Assembly (NCBI RefSeq): GCF_030246945.1
Contig: NZ_CP126742.1
Coordinates: 1,674,001-1,738,000, forward strand
Direction: 5' to 3'
DNA length: 64,000 nt
Origin: Microbacterium sp. zg-Y1090
GTDB taxonomy: Bacteria > Actinomycetota > Actinomycetes > Actinomycetales > Microbacteriaceae
The position numbers and the translations under genes are program-made. Shown here one piece after another: positions 27,521 to 35,051 of the stretch. The notes under the pieces are model-generated. The model made no database searches, was not told the origin of the DNA, and saw only the letters and a program-made list of their open reading frames with translations. Numbering within the stretch: position 1 is the first letter of the stretch; the number at the start of each line of letters is the position of its first letter.

Positions 27521-29700
27521 GTCCTCACGCGATGACGGATGCCGGCGATCTCACCGAGGCGCTGCGCGGCATCGTTCTGCGCATCGGCGGCGACGCCGAA
27601 CGCGTACGCGTCGAGCGGGTCCCGGTGCGCCCCGGTGACGCGGCGACCGCGGAGTACGAGGCTGCCGGCGGCGTCCTGACCATCCGCGGCAGTGATGCGG
27701 TCGCGGCGGCAACCGCGCTGGCGCGATATCTCCAGCATCACGGTCGTCGCATCACGTGGGAGTCGCCGCGCCTGCAGCCGACGCTGGACGCCTGGCCAGA
27801 TGCCCCTCTGATAACCCTGAGCACGCCGTTCCGGATCCGGTACCACCTCAACGTCGTCACCCACGCGTACTCGACCCCCTTCTGGCACTGGGACCGCTGG
27901 GAGCAGGAGCTCGACTGGATGGCGCTGCACGGCATCACCCACCCGTTCGTCCTCACGGCGTACGACGTCGTCCTCGAGGAGACGCTGGCTCGCTCGGGAG
28001 TGCCACGGGAGGAAGCGCGGGCGTGGGTGGGCAGCGCCGCCCACACGCCATGGATGTCGATGGGTGGAATGCATGACTTCGGCGGGCCGCTGCCCGCCGA
28101 TTGGGCGCGGCGTCGGGTCGAGCTGGCCCGGCGGATCCTGACGCGGTGTCGTGAGTTGGGCATGACCCCCGTGCTGCCGTTGACGGGCGGACACGTGCCG
28201 CGTTCGCTTGCCGGCCCCGATGCGGACCAGATCGAGTGGCAGGGCTGGAGCACGCCGATGCTCGAGCCGTCTTCTGCGGAGTACGCCGATCTGGTCAGAA
28301 CCTTCCTCGGCGTGCAGCGCGATCTGCTCGGAGATCCGGGAGCTCAGCCGGTGATCGCCGTCGACCCGTACATCGAATCGCTTCCCCCGTCAGCCGAACC
28401 CGAGGCCCTGGCCGCAGCGGGCCGGGGTGTACACCGAGCAATCTCGAACGTGTACCCCGACGGGACCTGGCTGCTCCAGGGCTGGCCGTTCCACTACCAC
28501 CGTGGCTTCTGGACCCCCGAACGCGTCGAAGCGTATCTCTCCGGGGTCCCGCACGATCGTCTCCTGCTGATCGATCTCTGGGGCGAACACGCCCCCATGT
28601 GGCGGGGCGGCATGCACGGCCGGCGCTGGATCTGGACGGCCATACACAACTTCGGAGGAAGATTCGCTCTCTTCGGCGACCTCGCAGGGGTCGTTCGCGA
28701 CGTGGGCGAGCTCACGCAGGAGCAGCCGGAAGGACTCGAGGGCATCGGGCTGGCGCCGGAGGCCATCGAGAACAACACGGTGTTCTACGAGCTCGTCACC
28801 GACCTCGCGTGGAACCAGGAAGGGCTCGAGCATTGGCTCGGCGCATTCGCCGTGCAGCGCTATGGCCTCGACGATGCTCGGGCCAAGGAGGCATGGCGCC
28901 TCCTGTCCGAGACGCTGTATGCCCCCGGTCGGACGCGGTCGATCCCGTCACCGGTGTTCGCGCGCCCGTGGAGCGGAGGTGCTCCGTTCGCCACGCAGCG
29001 GCTGGCCGGCGAGGCACTGCCGCCGGAGCCGTCGCGCATGTCGGCCAACATCGATGCGGAGAACGACCCTGCGGTCCTCGGTGATCTGCCGCGCGTGTCG
29101 CGGGCGGCGCGGCTGCTGATCGACCTCGCCGGGGCGTCGCCGCCTTGCCCGGATGCGCTGGAACACGACCTCGTCGAGCTGGTCGGGCACGTGATCGCGC
29201 AGCGGACGCGCGTGCACATACGCGAGATACTCGCGGCGTCCGCCCGTCATGACGCGGGCGGCATCCGCGCCCACGCCGCACGCCTGCGGAGCTCGTTGCT
29301 GGATCTGGACGCGCTGGCTGCCACCCGCGGCGAGTCGCGCGCGTCGACCTGGATCGACGCCGCGCGGTCGTGGGCGGGCACAGCGGAGGAGGCAGACGTC
29401 ATGGAGCGCGATGCGCGCAGCCTGGTCTCCGTCTGGGGCCACCAGACCAGCGGGCTTCACGACTACTCCGGGCGCCACTGGTCCGGACTGATTCGCGACC
29501 TGTACCTGCCGCGGTGGGAAGCCTGGGTGCGGTGGCTGGCGGCAGCGGCTGAGAGCGGGACCGAGCCGCGCGTCGCGTCGCTGCGCGCCCAGATCGTCGG
29601 CATCGAAGAGGCGTGGCGAAACGCCGTCGGCAGCGATGACGCGTCGTCAGTATCCCCTGTCGCCGCGGCGACGGCGGCGCTCGACAGGCTGGACGACTGA
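27517..29700 (+). CDS. Alpha-N-acetylglucosaminidase, GH89
   Basis: Removes terminal alpha-linked GlcNAc. The 727-residue protein matches the human NAGLU / clostridial GH89 core segment by segment: RYHLNVVTHAYSTPFWHWD, ELDWMALHGI, GMTPVLPLTGGHVP, DPYIESLPPS, TWLLQGWPFHY, LLLIDLWGEH, WIWTAIHNFGG and LAPEAIENNTVFYEL. By that alignment the catalytic acids are Glu287 (in YIESLPP) and Glu415 (in APEAIENN). There is no signal peptide, so it works in the cytoplasm on imported oligosaccharides, which fits its place at the end of a sugar-ABC operon with 4-base overlaps throughout. Host mucin, heparan-like or bacterial alpha-GlcNAc glycans are candidate sources. Confidence 0.9.
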   Translation: MSPHAMTDAGDLTEALRGIVLRIGGDAERVRVERVPVRPGDAATAEYEAAGGVLTIRGSDAVAAATALARYLQHHGRRITWESPRLQPTLDAWPDAPLITLSTPFRIRYHLNVVTHAYSTPFWHWDRWEQELDWMALHGITHPFVLTAYDVVLEETLARSGVPREEARAWVGSAAHTPWMSMGGMHDFGGPLPADWARRRVELARRILTRCRELGMTPVLPLTGGHVPRSLAGPDADQIEWQGWSTPMLEPSSAEYADLVRTFLGVQRDLLGDPGAQPVIAVDPYIESLPPSAEPEALAAAGRGVHRAISNVYPDGTWLLQGWPFHYHRGFWTPERVEAYLSGVPHDRLLLIDLWGEHAPMWRGGMHGRRWIWTAIHNFGGRFALFGDLAGVVRDVGELTQEQPEGLEGIGLAPEAIENNTVFYELVTDLAWNQEGLEHWLGAFAVQRYGLDDARAKEAWRLLSETLYAPGRTRSIPSPVFARPWSGGAPFATQRLAGEALPPEPSRMSANIDAENDPAVLGDLPRVSRAARLLIDLAGASPPCPDALEHDLVELVGHVIAQRTRVHIREILAASARHDAGGIRAHAARLRSSLLDLDALAATRGESRASTWIDAARSWAGTAEEADVMERDARSLVSVWGHQTSGLHDYSGRHWSGLIRDLYLPRWEAWVRWLAAAAESGTEPRVASLRAQIVGIEEAWRNAVGSDDASSVSPVAAATAALDRLDD

Positions 29701-29733
29701 CTCGCGTCGGAGCCCTCGCGTACGCTGACTGTC

Positions 29734-30450
29734 ATGTGTGGTCGCTTCGTCGTCGCCAATGTGGCATCCGAACTGGTCGGCGTCCTGCGCGTCGATGTCG
29801 AGGGCGACAGGCTGCCCCCACCCTCGTTCAACATCGCGCCCACGGCGCGGGCGGCGATCGTGCTCGACTCCGCCAAGACCGAGCCCGCCACGCGCCGGCT
29901 CGAATCCGCCCGCTGGGGCCTCGTGCCCGGGTGGGCGAAGGATCCGTCGATCGGCTCCCGTGCGTTCAATGCCAGGGCAGAAGAGCTCGAAGACAAGCCG
30001 ATGTTCCGGAACGCCCTCATCAAGCGCCGAGCCGTCGTGCCGGCATCCGGCTACTACGAGTGGAAGCAGGTCGACGGCGGCAAGGTGCCGCACTACATCC
30101 ACCCTGCCGATGACGAGCCGATGTTCTTCGCCGGCCTCTACGAGTGGTGGAAGGACCCGGCCAAGGCGGACGATGACCCCGAGCGGTGGCTGCTGAGCTT
30201 CACGATCCTCACGCGCGACTCCATCGGGCACCTCGGTTCGATCCACGACCGCATGCCGCTGTTCATCGACGGTGACTTCGCCGACGCCTGGCTCGACACC
30301 GACACCGACGATCACAACGTCCGCGATCTGCTGGATGCCGCCATCGATGCCGCTCCCGCCCTCGCCGACACCCTGGAAGATCATCCGGTGTCCGCGGCGG
30401 TCGGCAACGTCCGGAACGACTCCCCCGCACTCATCGAACCGGTCGACTGA
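29734..30450 (+). CDS. SRAP-domain protein (YedK/HMCES type)
   Basis: Forms a covalent DNA-protein crosslink with abasic sites in single-stranded DNA and shields them. The 238-residue protein starts MCGRF, so Cys2 becomes the catalytic N-terminal residue after Met removal. The other active-site residues are visible: Glu109 in SGYYEWK and His171 in IHDRMP, with the conserved NARAEEL and RRAVVPASGYYEW around them. It stands alone; the gene after it (30864) is often annotated as a DNA glycosylase, so a DNA-repair pair is conceivable but not shown. Confidence 0.93.
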   Translation: MCGRFVVANVASELVGVLRVDVEGDRLPPPSFNIAPTARAAIVLDSAKTEPATRRLESARWGLVPGWAKDPSIGSRAFNARAEELEDKPMFRNALIKRRAVVPASGYYEWKQVDGGKVPHYIHPADDEPMFFAGLYEWWKDPAKADDDPERWLLSFTILTRDSIGHLGSIHDRMPLFIDGDFADAWLDTDTDDHNVRDLLDAAIDAAPALADTLEDHPVSAAVGNVRNDSPALIEPVD

Positions 30451-30559
30451 CCCGCGGGGCGGTGGCGAGTGGGCGCGTAAGCGCCTTCTGGCGTTGCGCG
30501 TGTTCGGGCGCTCTCGGTTACGGCCGCTCTCGCGCACCCGATTGCGGCCGCTCTCGCGC

Positions 30560-30635
30560 CCGAGATGCGGACATCCGCCGAAACGCGGACCGAACCAGCC
30601 GCAACCGTCCGCACCCGGGCGGATCTCCGCATCCC
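30560..30635. repeat. Palindromic repeat element, copy 1 (76 bp)
   Basis: Identical over 76 bases to 30734-30809. The ends are near-perfect inverted repeats: CCGAGATGCGGACATCCGCC at the left and GGCGGATCTCCGCATCCCGG at the right (the latter ends at 30638) differ from exact complements at 2 of 20 positions. Inner GCGGACC...CGTCCGC extends the stem. The whole element can fold as one long hairpin, like a REP or MITE-type mobile palindrome. No open frame encodes a transposase. Confidence 0.8.
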
Positions 30636-30737
30636 GGAAACGGATGCCACGCCGCACGGGCGGATCTCCGCATCCCGGAAACGGATGCCACGCCGCCTGG
30701 GCGAATCACTGCATCTCGGCAACGGATGCCACGCCGA
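30616..30737. repeat. Tandem repeat, period 41 bp, three copies
   Basis: Two exact 40-bp copies at 30616-30655 and 30657-30696, and a degenerate third at about 30698-30737. The unit contains the right arm of the palindromic element plus GGAAACGGATGCCACGCCGC. The array joins the two 76-bp copies. Confidence 0.8.
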
Positions 30738-30809
30738 GATGCGGACATCCGCCGAAACGCGGACCGAACCAGCCGCAACCGTCCGCACCCGGGCGGATCT
30801 CCGCATCCC
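30734..30809. repeat. Palindromic repeat element, copy 2 (76 bp)
   Basis: Exact copy of 30560-30635 in the same orientation. After 30809 the flanks diverge (cgcaacgg here, ggaaacgg after copy 1). Exact identity implies a recent duplication or gene conversion. Confidence 0.8.
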
Positions 30810-30863
30810 CGCAACGGCCCCCGGCAACCGATGCGACCCCGCGTCCGCGCGTAGGCTCGAAGG

Positions 30864-31754
30864 ATGACCACGCTCGCCGCGCCCACCGCAACGGTGCTGC
30901 CGCGGGCGGAATGGGAGCAGCGCGAGCGCGCGCACCAGGATCGCGCCGACGCGCTCACCGCCGGCCGCCGGGCCCGCGTCGCTCGCGGCGAGACCCACCC
31001 GGTCGACGACTTCCTCTACACGTACTACGCGTACAAGCCGGCCGTGCTGCGTCGCTGGCATCCCGGAGCCGGCGTCGAACTGGCGGATGCCGCCGACACC
31101 GAGCGGGCCGGGTGGCGCTGGTACGCCCCCGGCGCCGACGCGGGGAGCCTGCGCGTGGACGCCCGGGGGTTCGAGACGGAGAAGGCGCAATTGGCGACCC
31201 TCTGCGAGCGGATGCTGCGGCTGACCGCCGCGCGCCCAGGCCAGTTCGGATGCTTCGGGCTGCACGAGTGGGCCATGGTCTACCGCGCCCCGCACCCGCG
31301 TCACGCCGTGCCGCTGCGCCTCGGCTCGAGCGGGACCGATGCCGTCGTCGAGGCGCACGAGTTGCGGTGCACCCACATCGACGCGTTCCGGTTCTTCACC
31401 GACGACGCGGTACCCCGCAACCGCTTCACACCCACGCGCGCCGACCAGCCGCAGCGCGAGCAGCCGGGGTGCCTGCACGCAGGCATGGACGTGTACAAGT
31501 GGGCGGTGAAGCTCGGCCCGCTGGTGCCCGGCGAGTTGCTGCTGGACGCCTTCACCCTGGCCCGCGAGATCCGCGAACTGGACATGGCCGCCTCACCGTA
31601 CGACCTCGCCGACTGGGGTGTGATGCCCGTCGCCATCGAGACCGCCGAGGGCAAGGCCGAGTATGTCCGGCGCCAGCGCGGGTTCGCTGAGCGCGCGAAT
31701 GCGCTGCGTGCGGCGATCCTCGCGGCGTGGAAGCCGGCTCAGCCGACCGCCTGA
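30864..31754 (+). CDS. Conserved actinobacterial protein of unknown function
   Basis: A 296-residue soluble protein beginning MTTLAAPTATVLPRAEWEQR, with the conserved-looking segments HPVDDFLYTYYAYKPAVLRRWHPG, here split as HPVDDFLYTYYAYKP and LRRWHPG (about 48-68), FGCFGLHEWAMVYR (about 128-141), RCTHIDAFRFFTDDAVPRN and CLHAGMDVYKWAVKL. From memory, relatives in Streptomyces and Mycobacterium are often labelled 3-methyladenine DNA glycosylase, but I see no helix-hairpin-helix/GPD loop or AlkA/Tag catalytic pattern, so I do not adopt that name. The His, Cys and Asp residues in the conserved blocks suggest a metal or cofactor site. It overlaps the GH3 gene by 16 bases, tail to tail. Confidence 0.8.
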   Translation: MTTLAAPTATVLPRAEWEQRERAHQDRADALTAGRRARVARGETHPVDDFLYTYYAYKPAVLRRWHPGAGVELADAADTERAGWRWYAPGADAGSLRVDARGFETEKAQLATLCERMLRLTAARPGQFGCFGLHEWAMVYRAPHPRHAVPLRLGSSGTDAVVEAHELRCTHIDAFRFFTDDAVPRNRFTPTRADQPQREQPGCLHAGMDVYKWAVKLGPLVPGELLLDAFTLAREIRELDMAASPYDLADWGVMPVAIETAEGKAEYVRRQRGFAERANALRAAILAAWKPAQPTA

Positions 31755-32929
31755 CACGACGGACAGGGAAGCAGACCGCCCGGCGCGAGCTGCAGCCGCA
31801 GCAGGGTGACGCGGGTCGCTGCTTCCTCCAGCCGCTCCGCCGCGAGCGTCCCGTTGTCGACGGCGGCCGCGATGCCGTCCACGATGCGCCCGGCTGTCCC
31901 GGCATCGGAGAGCATGACGGCCATGACCATGTCGTTGCCGGCGGCAAGGGCGGCGACGGCATTGGCGACCGGGTCGGCGTACCGCGCCTCTCCGGTGTTC
32001 TGCAGCATCCCGAGGTCGTCGGTGATCGCCACCCCGTCGAAGCCGAGGTCCTCGCGGGCGATGCGGTGCCACTCGGCCGACATCGTGGCCGGTTCGGCAT
32101 CCACCGCTGTGTAGATGAGGTGCCCGAACATGAGCAGCTCGGCTCCCGCATCGATGCCGGCCCGGAACGGCACGGCATCCGCCTTCTCCCAGGCGTCACG
32201 GGAGAGATCCGTCGTCGGCAGCATGTGGTGTGAGTCCCCCGGTGCCGCACCGTGTCCGGGGAAGTGCTTGAGCGTGCTCGCCGCGCTCCCTCGCTCGCCC
32301 TGAACGGCGGCTGCGACCCGCTCGGCGCTGCTCTGGGGCGTCGTGCCCAGCGCACGGCGGAAGATGAAGCTGCCGGGGTCAGCGGTGAGATCGGCGACGA
32401 CGCCGAAGTTGACGGTGGCACCCGCGCGCTGCAGCAGCGCGCCTCGTGCCGTGAACGCCTCCTCCGTCACCGGCGTCGGAGCGTCCTTCAGGGTGGCGGC
32501 TCCAGGCAGGTCGTCCCACGGGAGTCGGGTGACGTCGCCGCCTTCCTCGTCGATGCCGATGAGCGGCGGCAAGGCAGGGTCGGTGACCAAGGCGTCGGTG
32601 ACCGCGCGCAGCGCGACTTCGTCGGCCGGGATGTTCGCCCCCATCAGGATGAACCCGCCCAGCCCTGTCGCCGTCATGTACTCGCGCAGCGCGGCTGCAT
32701 CCGTCGTGGGGATGTGTCCCATGACCACGGATGCCGCACGCTCGCGTGTCGACATCGCCGACACCAGCCGCTGCGCGTGCGCGCTGGTCGCCGCCGCGTC
32801 CGGGGGCGCGACCCTCACGCCCGCGGACGCGGGGTCGGGATCGGGGGTGGCGGCGGCAGGCGCGGCTACCACCCCGAGTACTGCGACGGCGGCGGCCGCG
32901 ATCGCCAGAAGTCTCACGGCGCGCGGCAT
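31739..32929 (-). CDS. Secreted GH3 beta-N-acetylhexosaminidase (NagZ-like)
   Basis: Removes beta-linked GlcNAc, probably from peptidoglycan or chitin fragments outside the membrane. The 396-residue protein has a Sec signal peptide (MPRAVRLLAIAAAAVAVLG..., cut near AAAT, about residue 28). The NagZ-type signature KHFPGHGAAPGDSHHMLP (about residue 217) contains the His that acts as acid/base with the neighbouring Asp, and ITDDLGM (about 305) carries the nucleophile Asp. A short Cys-containing tail, PCPSCQAVG, ends the protein. There is no anchor motif. It complements the alpha-specific GH89 enzyme at 27517 in amino-sugar recovery, though the two are not in one operon. Confidence 0.88.
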   Translation of the reverse strand: MPRAVRLLAIAAAAVAVLGVVAAPAAATPDPDPASAGVRVAPPDAAATSAHAQRLVSAMSTRERAASVVMGHIPTTDAAALREYMTATGLGGFILMGANIPADEVALRAVTDALVTDPALPPLIGIDEEGGDVTRLPWDDLPGAATLKDAPTPVTEEAFTARGALLQRAGATVNFGVVADLTADPGSFIFRRALGTTPQSSAERVAAAVQGERGSAASTLKHFPGHGAAPGDSHHMLPTTDLSRDAWEKADAVPFRAGIDAGAELLMFGHLIYTAVDAEPATMSAEWHRIAREDLGFDGVAITDDLGMLQNTGEARYADPVANAVAALAAGNDMVMAVMLSDAGTAGRIVDGIAAAVDNGTLAAERLEEAATRVTLLRLQLAPGGLLPCPSCQAVG

Positions 32930-32976
32930 GCGGCCAGTGTACGGGTGGCCTCCGACAGCGGGCTGGGCGGCTGCTG

Positions 32977-33594
32977 TCAGACGGGGACGACGGGTTGGCG
33001 CAGGATCGTACGCAGCTTCGCGGGCTCGACCCTGCGGAAGTCGCTGAGGTAGATCTCGTGGTGCCTGCCCGTCATGCGCAGGCCCTCACCGGGGATGAAC
33101 TCATCGTGCATCCGCGCGAGCACGTCCCCCTCGTCGTCGAACGAACCGATGTGCAGGGTCTGCACGCACCTGCCCTCCGCGATGGTCTCCCACCGGAGCC
33201 GCTCGAGAGCGGTGGGCGCAGGCGACTTGGCGGCGACCGCCGCGACGGCATCGTCGATCATCTCGCGGTCGATCCATTCGGGCACCATCATCAACGCCGT
33301 CCACCGCCACGCCGACTTGTCGCGGCGCTCGGTGAAGGCCGCCATGTCGTCCGCCCACCACTGCGCCTCGAGCGGTGGCACGACGTAGTCCCGGTCAAGC
33401 CGCCCCTTGCTCGCGAACTTCAGCTTGTAGGCCACCGGGTAAAGGGCGGCGATGGCGTCGCCGAACCCGGCGGAGGTGTTCGGATCGCCCTCCCCGTCGA
33501 TGGCGAGGTAGCGCAGGGGCGGCACGTCGACGATGCGGAAGACGCCCGCCTTCGCCCGGTAGGCATCGATCGTCTTCGTGAAGTCGACTTTCAT
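32977..33594 (-). CDS. GyrI-like small-molecule-binding domain protein
   Basis: A 205-residue single-domain protein of the GyrI/SbmC-like (SOUL-related) fold: MKVDFTKTIDAYRAK, the beta strand LRYLAIDGEGDPN (about 28-40), and LHIGSFDDEGDVLARMHDEF near residue 148 are typical of stand-alone GyrI-like proteins. The family binds hydrophobic drugs or modulates gyrase. Start 33594 was chosen at MKVDF, with a longer frame rejected as it reads into non-conserved sequence. It lies 67 bases downstream of the MerR-type gene on the same strand, so the two may form a drug-sensing unit. Confidence 0.82.
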   Translation of the reverse strand: MKVDFTKTIDAYRAKAGVFRIVDVPPLRYLAIDGEGDPNTSAGFGDAIAALYPVAYKLKFASKGRLDRDYVVPPLEAQWWADDMAAFTERRDKSAWRWTALMMVPEWIDREMIDDAVAAVAAKSPAPTALERLRWETIAEGRCVQTLHIGSFDDEGDVLARMHDEFIPGEGLRMTGRHHEIYLSDFRRVEPAKLRTILRQPVVPV

Positions 33595-33661
33595 CGTGCC
33601 CTGATCCTGGCACGCGACGGCTTCGCGCGCTCCCCTGATAGCCGCAGGCAGGCGCGGCCGA

Positions 33662-34429
33662 TCATCCCGCGCGTTCGGTCGCGCCGCTCCTGTCCTCGGG
33701 CACGGCGAGCACTCGGCCCATGGCGAGTACGGCGCCCCGTTGCAGCACGTCCAGCTGGGCGGGGTTGTAGAGCTCCGGCACAGCCTCGCCGAGCGCCTGC
33801 GCAACCACCGCTCCCCGGCGGGTGAGCCCCGCCGAAGGCAGCTCCCTCAGCCACGGATAGTCGTGGAAGTTCTGTGTGAAGACCTCCGCGTATCGTGCGA
33901 CCAGGGCGTCCCGCGCCCGCTCGTCCGCGTCGGCCGGCAGCTGCTCGAGCGCTGCGCTGAGATCGTCCGGGTCGTCCTCCACCATCTTGCGCACGTCGTC
34001 CAGCGCGTCTTCGTCGAGCAGCCGCGTGTAGAGGTGCAGGACGGACCGATCCGTCTCCGAGACGCGGGATGCCACGGATTCGAACCCCGCGGGGGCGTCT
34101 GCGGGAGCCTTGTCCCGCAGAATGGCGGCGATGCTCGCGCGCGCCTGCTCGAGCCGCTCGATGCTCGCCTGCAGCTCGGCGTCGAGCTCGCGCAGCGATT
34201 CGGTGCTGGTTTCCTCGCCCGCGCTGACGGCCGGGATCTGCGAGAGCGCAAGACCCAGTGCGACGAGCCGACGAATGCGCAGGAGCCGGACCAGGTGCTG
34301 CACGTCGTACTGCTTGTAGCCGTTGTGGGTCCGCTCGGGTTGCTCGAGCAGCCCTACGCGGTGATAGTGGCGAATGGTGTTCACCGTCGTCCCGGCGATA
34401 TGGCCGAGCTCACTCGTGCTCCACGGCAT
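33662..34429 (-). CDS. MerR-family transcriptional regulator
   Basis: A 255-residue regulator with an N-terminal MerR winged HTH (STSELGHIAGTTVNTIRHYH, VGLLEQPERTHNGYKQYD, about residues 3-45), a dimerisation coiled coil (about 75-110), and a 140-residue helical C-terminal domain of unknown ligand that lacks Cys, so it is not a metal sensor. It starts at 34429 with GGGGAG upstream. It is probably co-transcribed with the GyrI-like gene at 32977. 34430-34612, between it and arsR, shows no gene and may be the edge of the arsenic island. Confidence 0.87.
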   Translation of the reverse strand: MPWSTSELGHIAGTTVNTIRHYHRVGLLEQPERTHNGYKQYDVQHLVRLLRIRRLVALGLALSQIPAVSAGEETSTESLRELDAELQASIERLEQARASIAAILRDKAPADAPAGFESVASRVSETDRSVLHLYTRLLDEDALDDVRKMVEDDPDDLSAALEQLPADADERARDALVARYAEVFTQNFHDYPWLRELPSAGLTRRGAVVAQALGEAVPELYNPAQLDVLQRGAVLAMGRVLAVPEDRSGATERAG

Positions 34430-34612
34430 CCCTACTCCCCTCCTCTTCCCTCGTCGATCACGCTACTGGCCGGCCGAGGGCGGGACGCGTCCTCGAACAG
34501 CGGCAGCCCGACGTCTCCCGGCGACAGTTGCTGCGCGGCGGCCGGACCCGACGACGACCGCAGAAAGTCCCACGCCGTCGAAAACTCCCCGTTGCGGAGG
34601 GAATCGTCCGGC

Positions 34613-34963
34613 TCACGAGGCGACGAGGAGCTGTGAGACGCGGTCGAGCGCGCCAGGCACCAACTTGTAGTACGCCCATGTGGCTCGCTTGCTCCGCGTG
34701 AGGAACCCGGCGGTGGTGAGAATCTTCAAATGATGCGACACGGTCGGCTGACTCAGGCCGACCGGCTCGATCAGGTCGCAGACGCATGCTTCCGAGTCTT
34801 CGGACGCGGCCACGATCGACAGGAGACGCAGGCGGGCAGGGTCAGCGAGTGCCTTCATGGTTGCAGCGAGCTGCTCAGCCTCCTCGGCTGTCAGCGGCTC
34901 CCGCATCAGGGGCGTGCAGCACGCCCCGGCGGCGATGTCGGTCACGTCGAGCGTCGAGGTCAT
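34613..34963 (-). CDS. arsR: ArsR-family arsenic-responsive repressor
   Basis: A 116-residue winged-helix repressor released by arsenite. It has Cys15-Cys16 near the N-terminus and Cys60 and Cys62 in EACVCDL at the DNA-recognition region, followed by LSQPTVSHHLKIL. An N-terminal Cys pair plus a Cys in the DNA-binding helix recalls the three-Cys As(III) site known from Corynebacterium glutamicum ArsR. There is no Shine-Dalgarno sequence before the ATG at 34963, and a TATCCT hexamer lies about 9 bases upstream, so the mRNA may be leaderless. It diverges from the ars operon at 35052. Confidence 0.92.
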   Translation of the reverse strand: MTSTLDVTDIAAGACCTPLMREPLTAEEAEQLAATMKALADPARLRLLSIVAASEDSEACVCDLIEPVGLSQPTVSHHLKILTTAGFLTRSKRATWAYYKLVPGALDRVSQLLVAS

Positions 34964-34982
34964 ACATCGAGGATAGTCGATA

Positions 34983-35036
34983 TTGACAGATGTCGATAGA
35001 TGCTCGAAGATTCAAAATATCGAAGTTCATCGATAT
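34983..35036 (+). promoter_or_regulatory. ars operon promoter and operator
   Basis: A perfect -35 box TTGACA at 34983-34988 and AAGATT at 35007-35012 (18-base spacer) point to the arsO gene. The dyad ATATCGA (35017-35023) / TCGATAT (35030-35036), 6-base spacer, covers the expected transcription start, the right place for ArsR repression. Further TCGATA copies upstream (near 34977 and 34993) could serve the divergent arsR promoter. Confidence 0.65.
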
Positions 35037-35051
35037 CTGTTGGAGGATGTT

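Larger units (their letters stand above)
30451..30863. other. 413-base non-coding gap filled with palindromic and tandem repeats
   Basis: No credible gene. It holds a 14-base motif GGCCGCTCTCGCGC twice (near 30522 and 30546), two identical 76-bp copies of a palindromic element, and a 41-bp-period tandem array; the three sub-features are listed separately. Confidence 0.8.

Noticed and set aside
30560..30809. CRISPR array
   Set aside because: Repeats are 76 and 40 bp with one-base gaps or repeat-derived spacers, no unique spacers of uniform length and no cas genes in the window.
34430..34612. Left attachment site matching the tRNA-Ala 3' end
   Set aside because: I looked for copies of the T-arm and acceptor sequence and found none; the left border of the island stays unknown.
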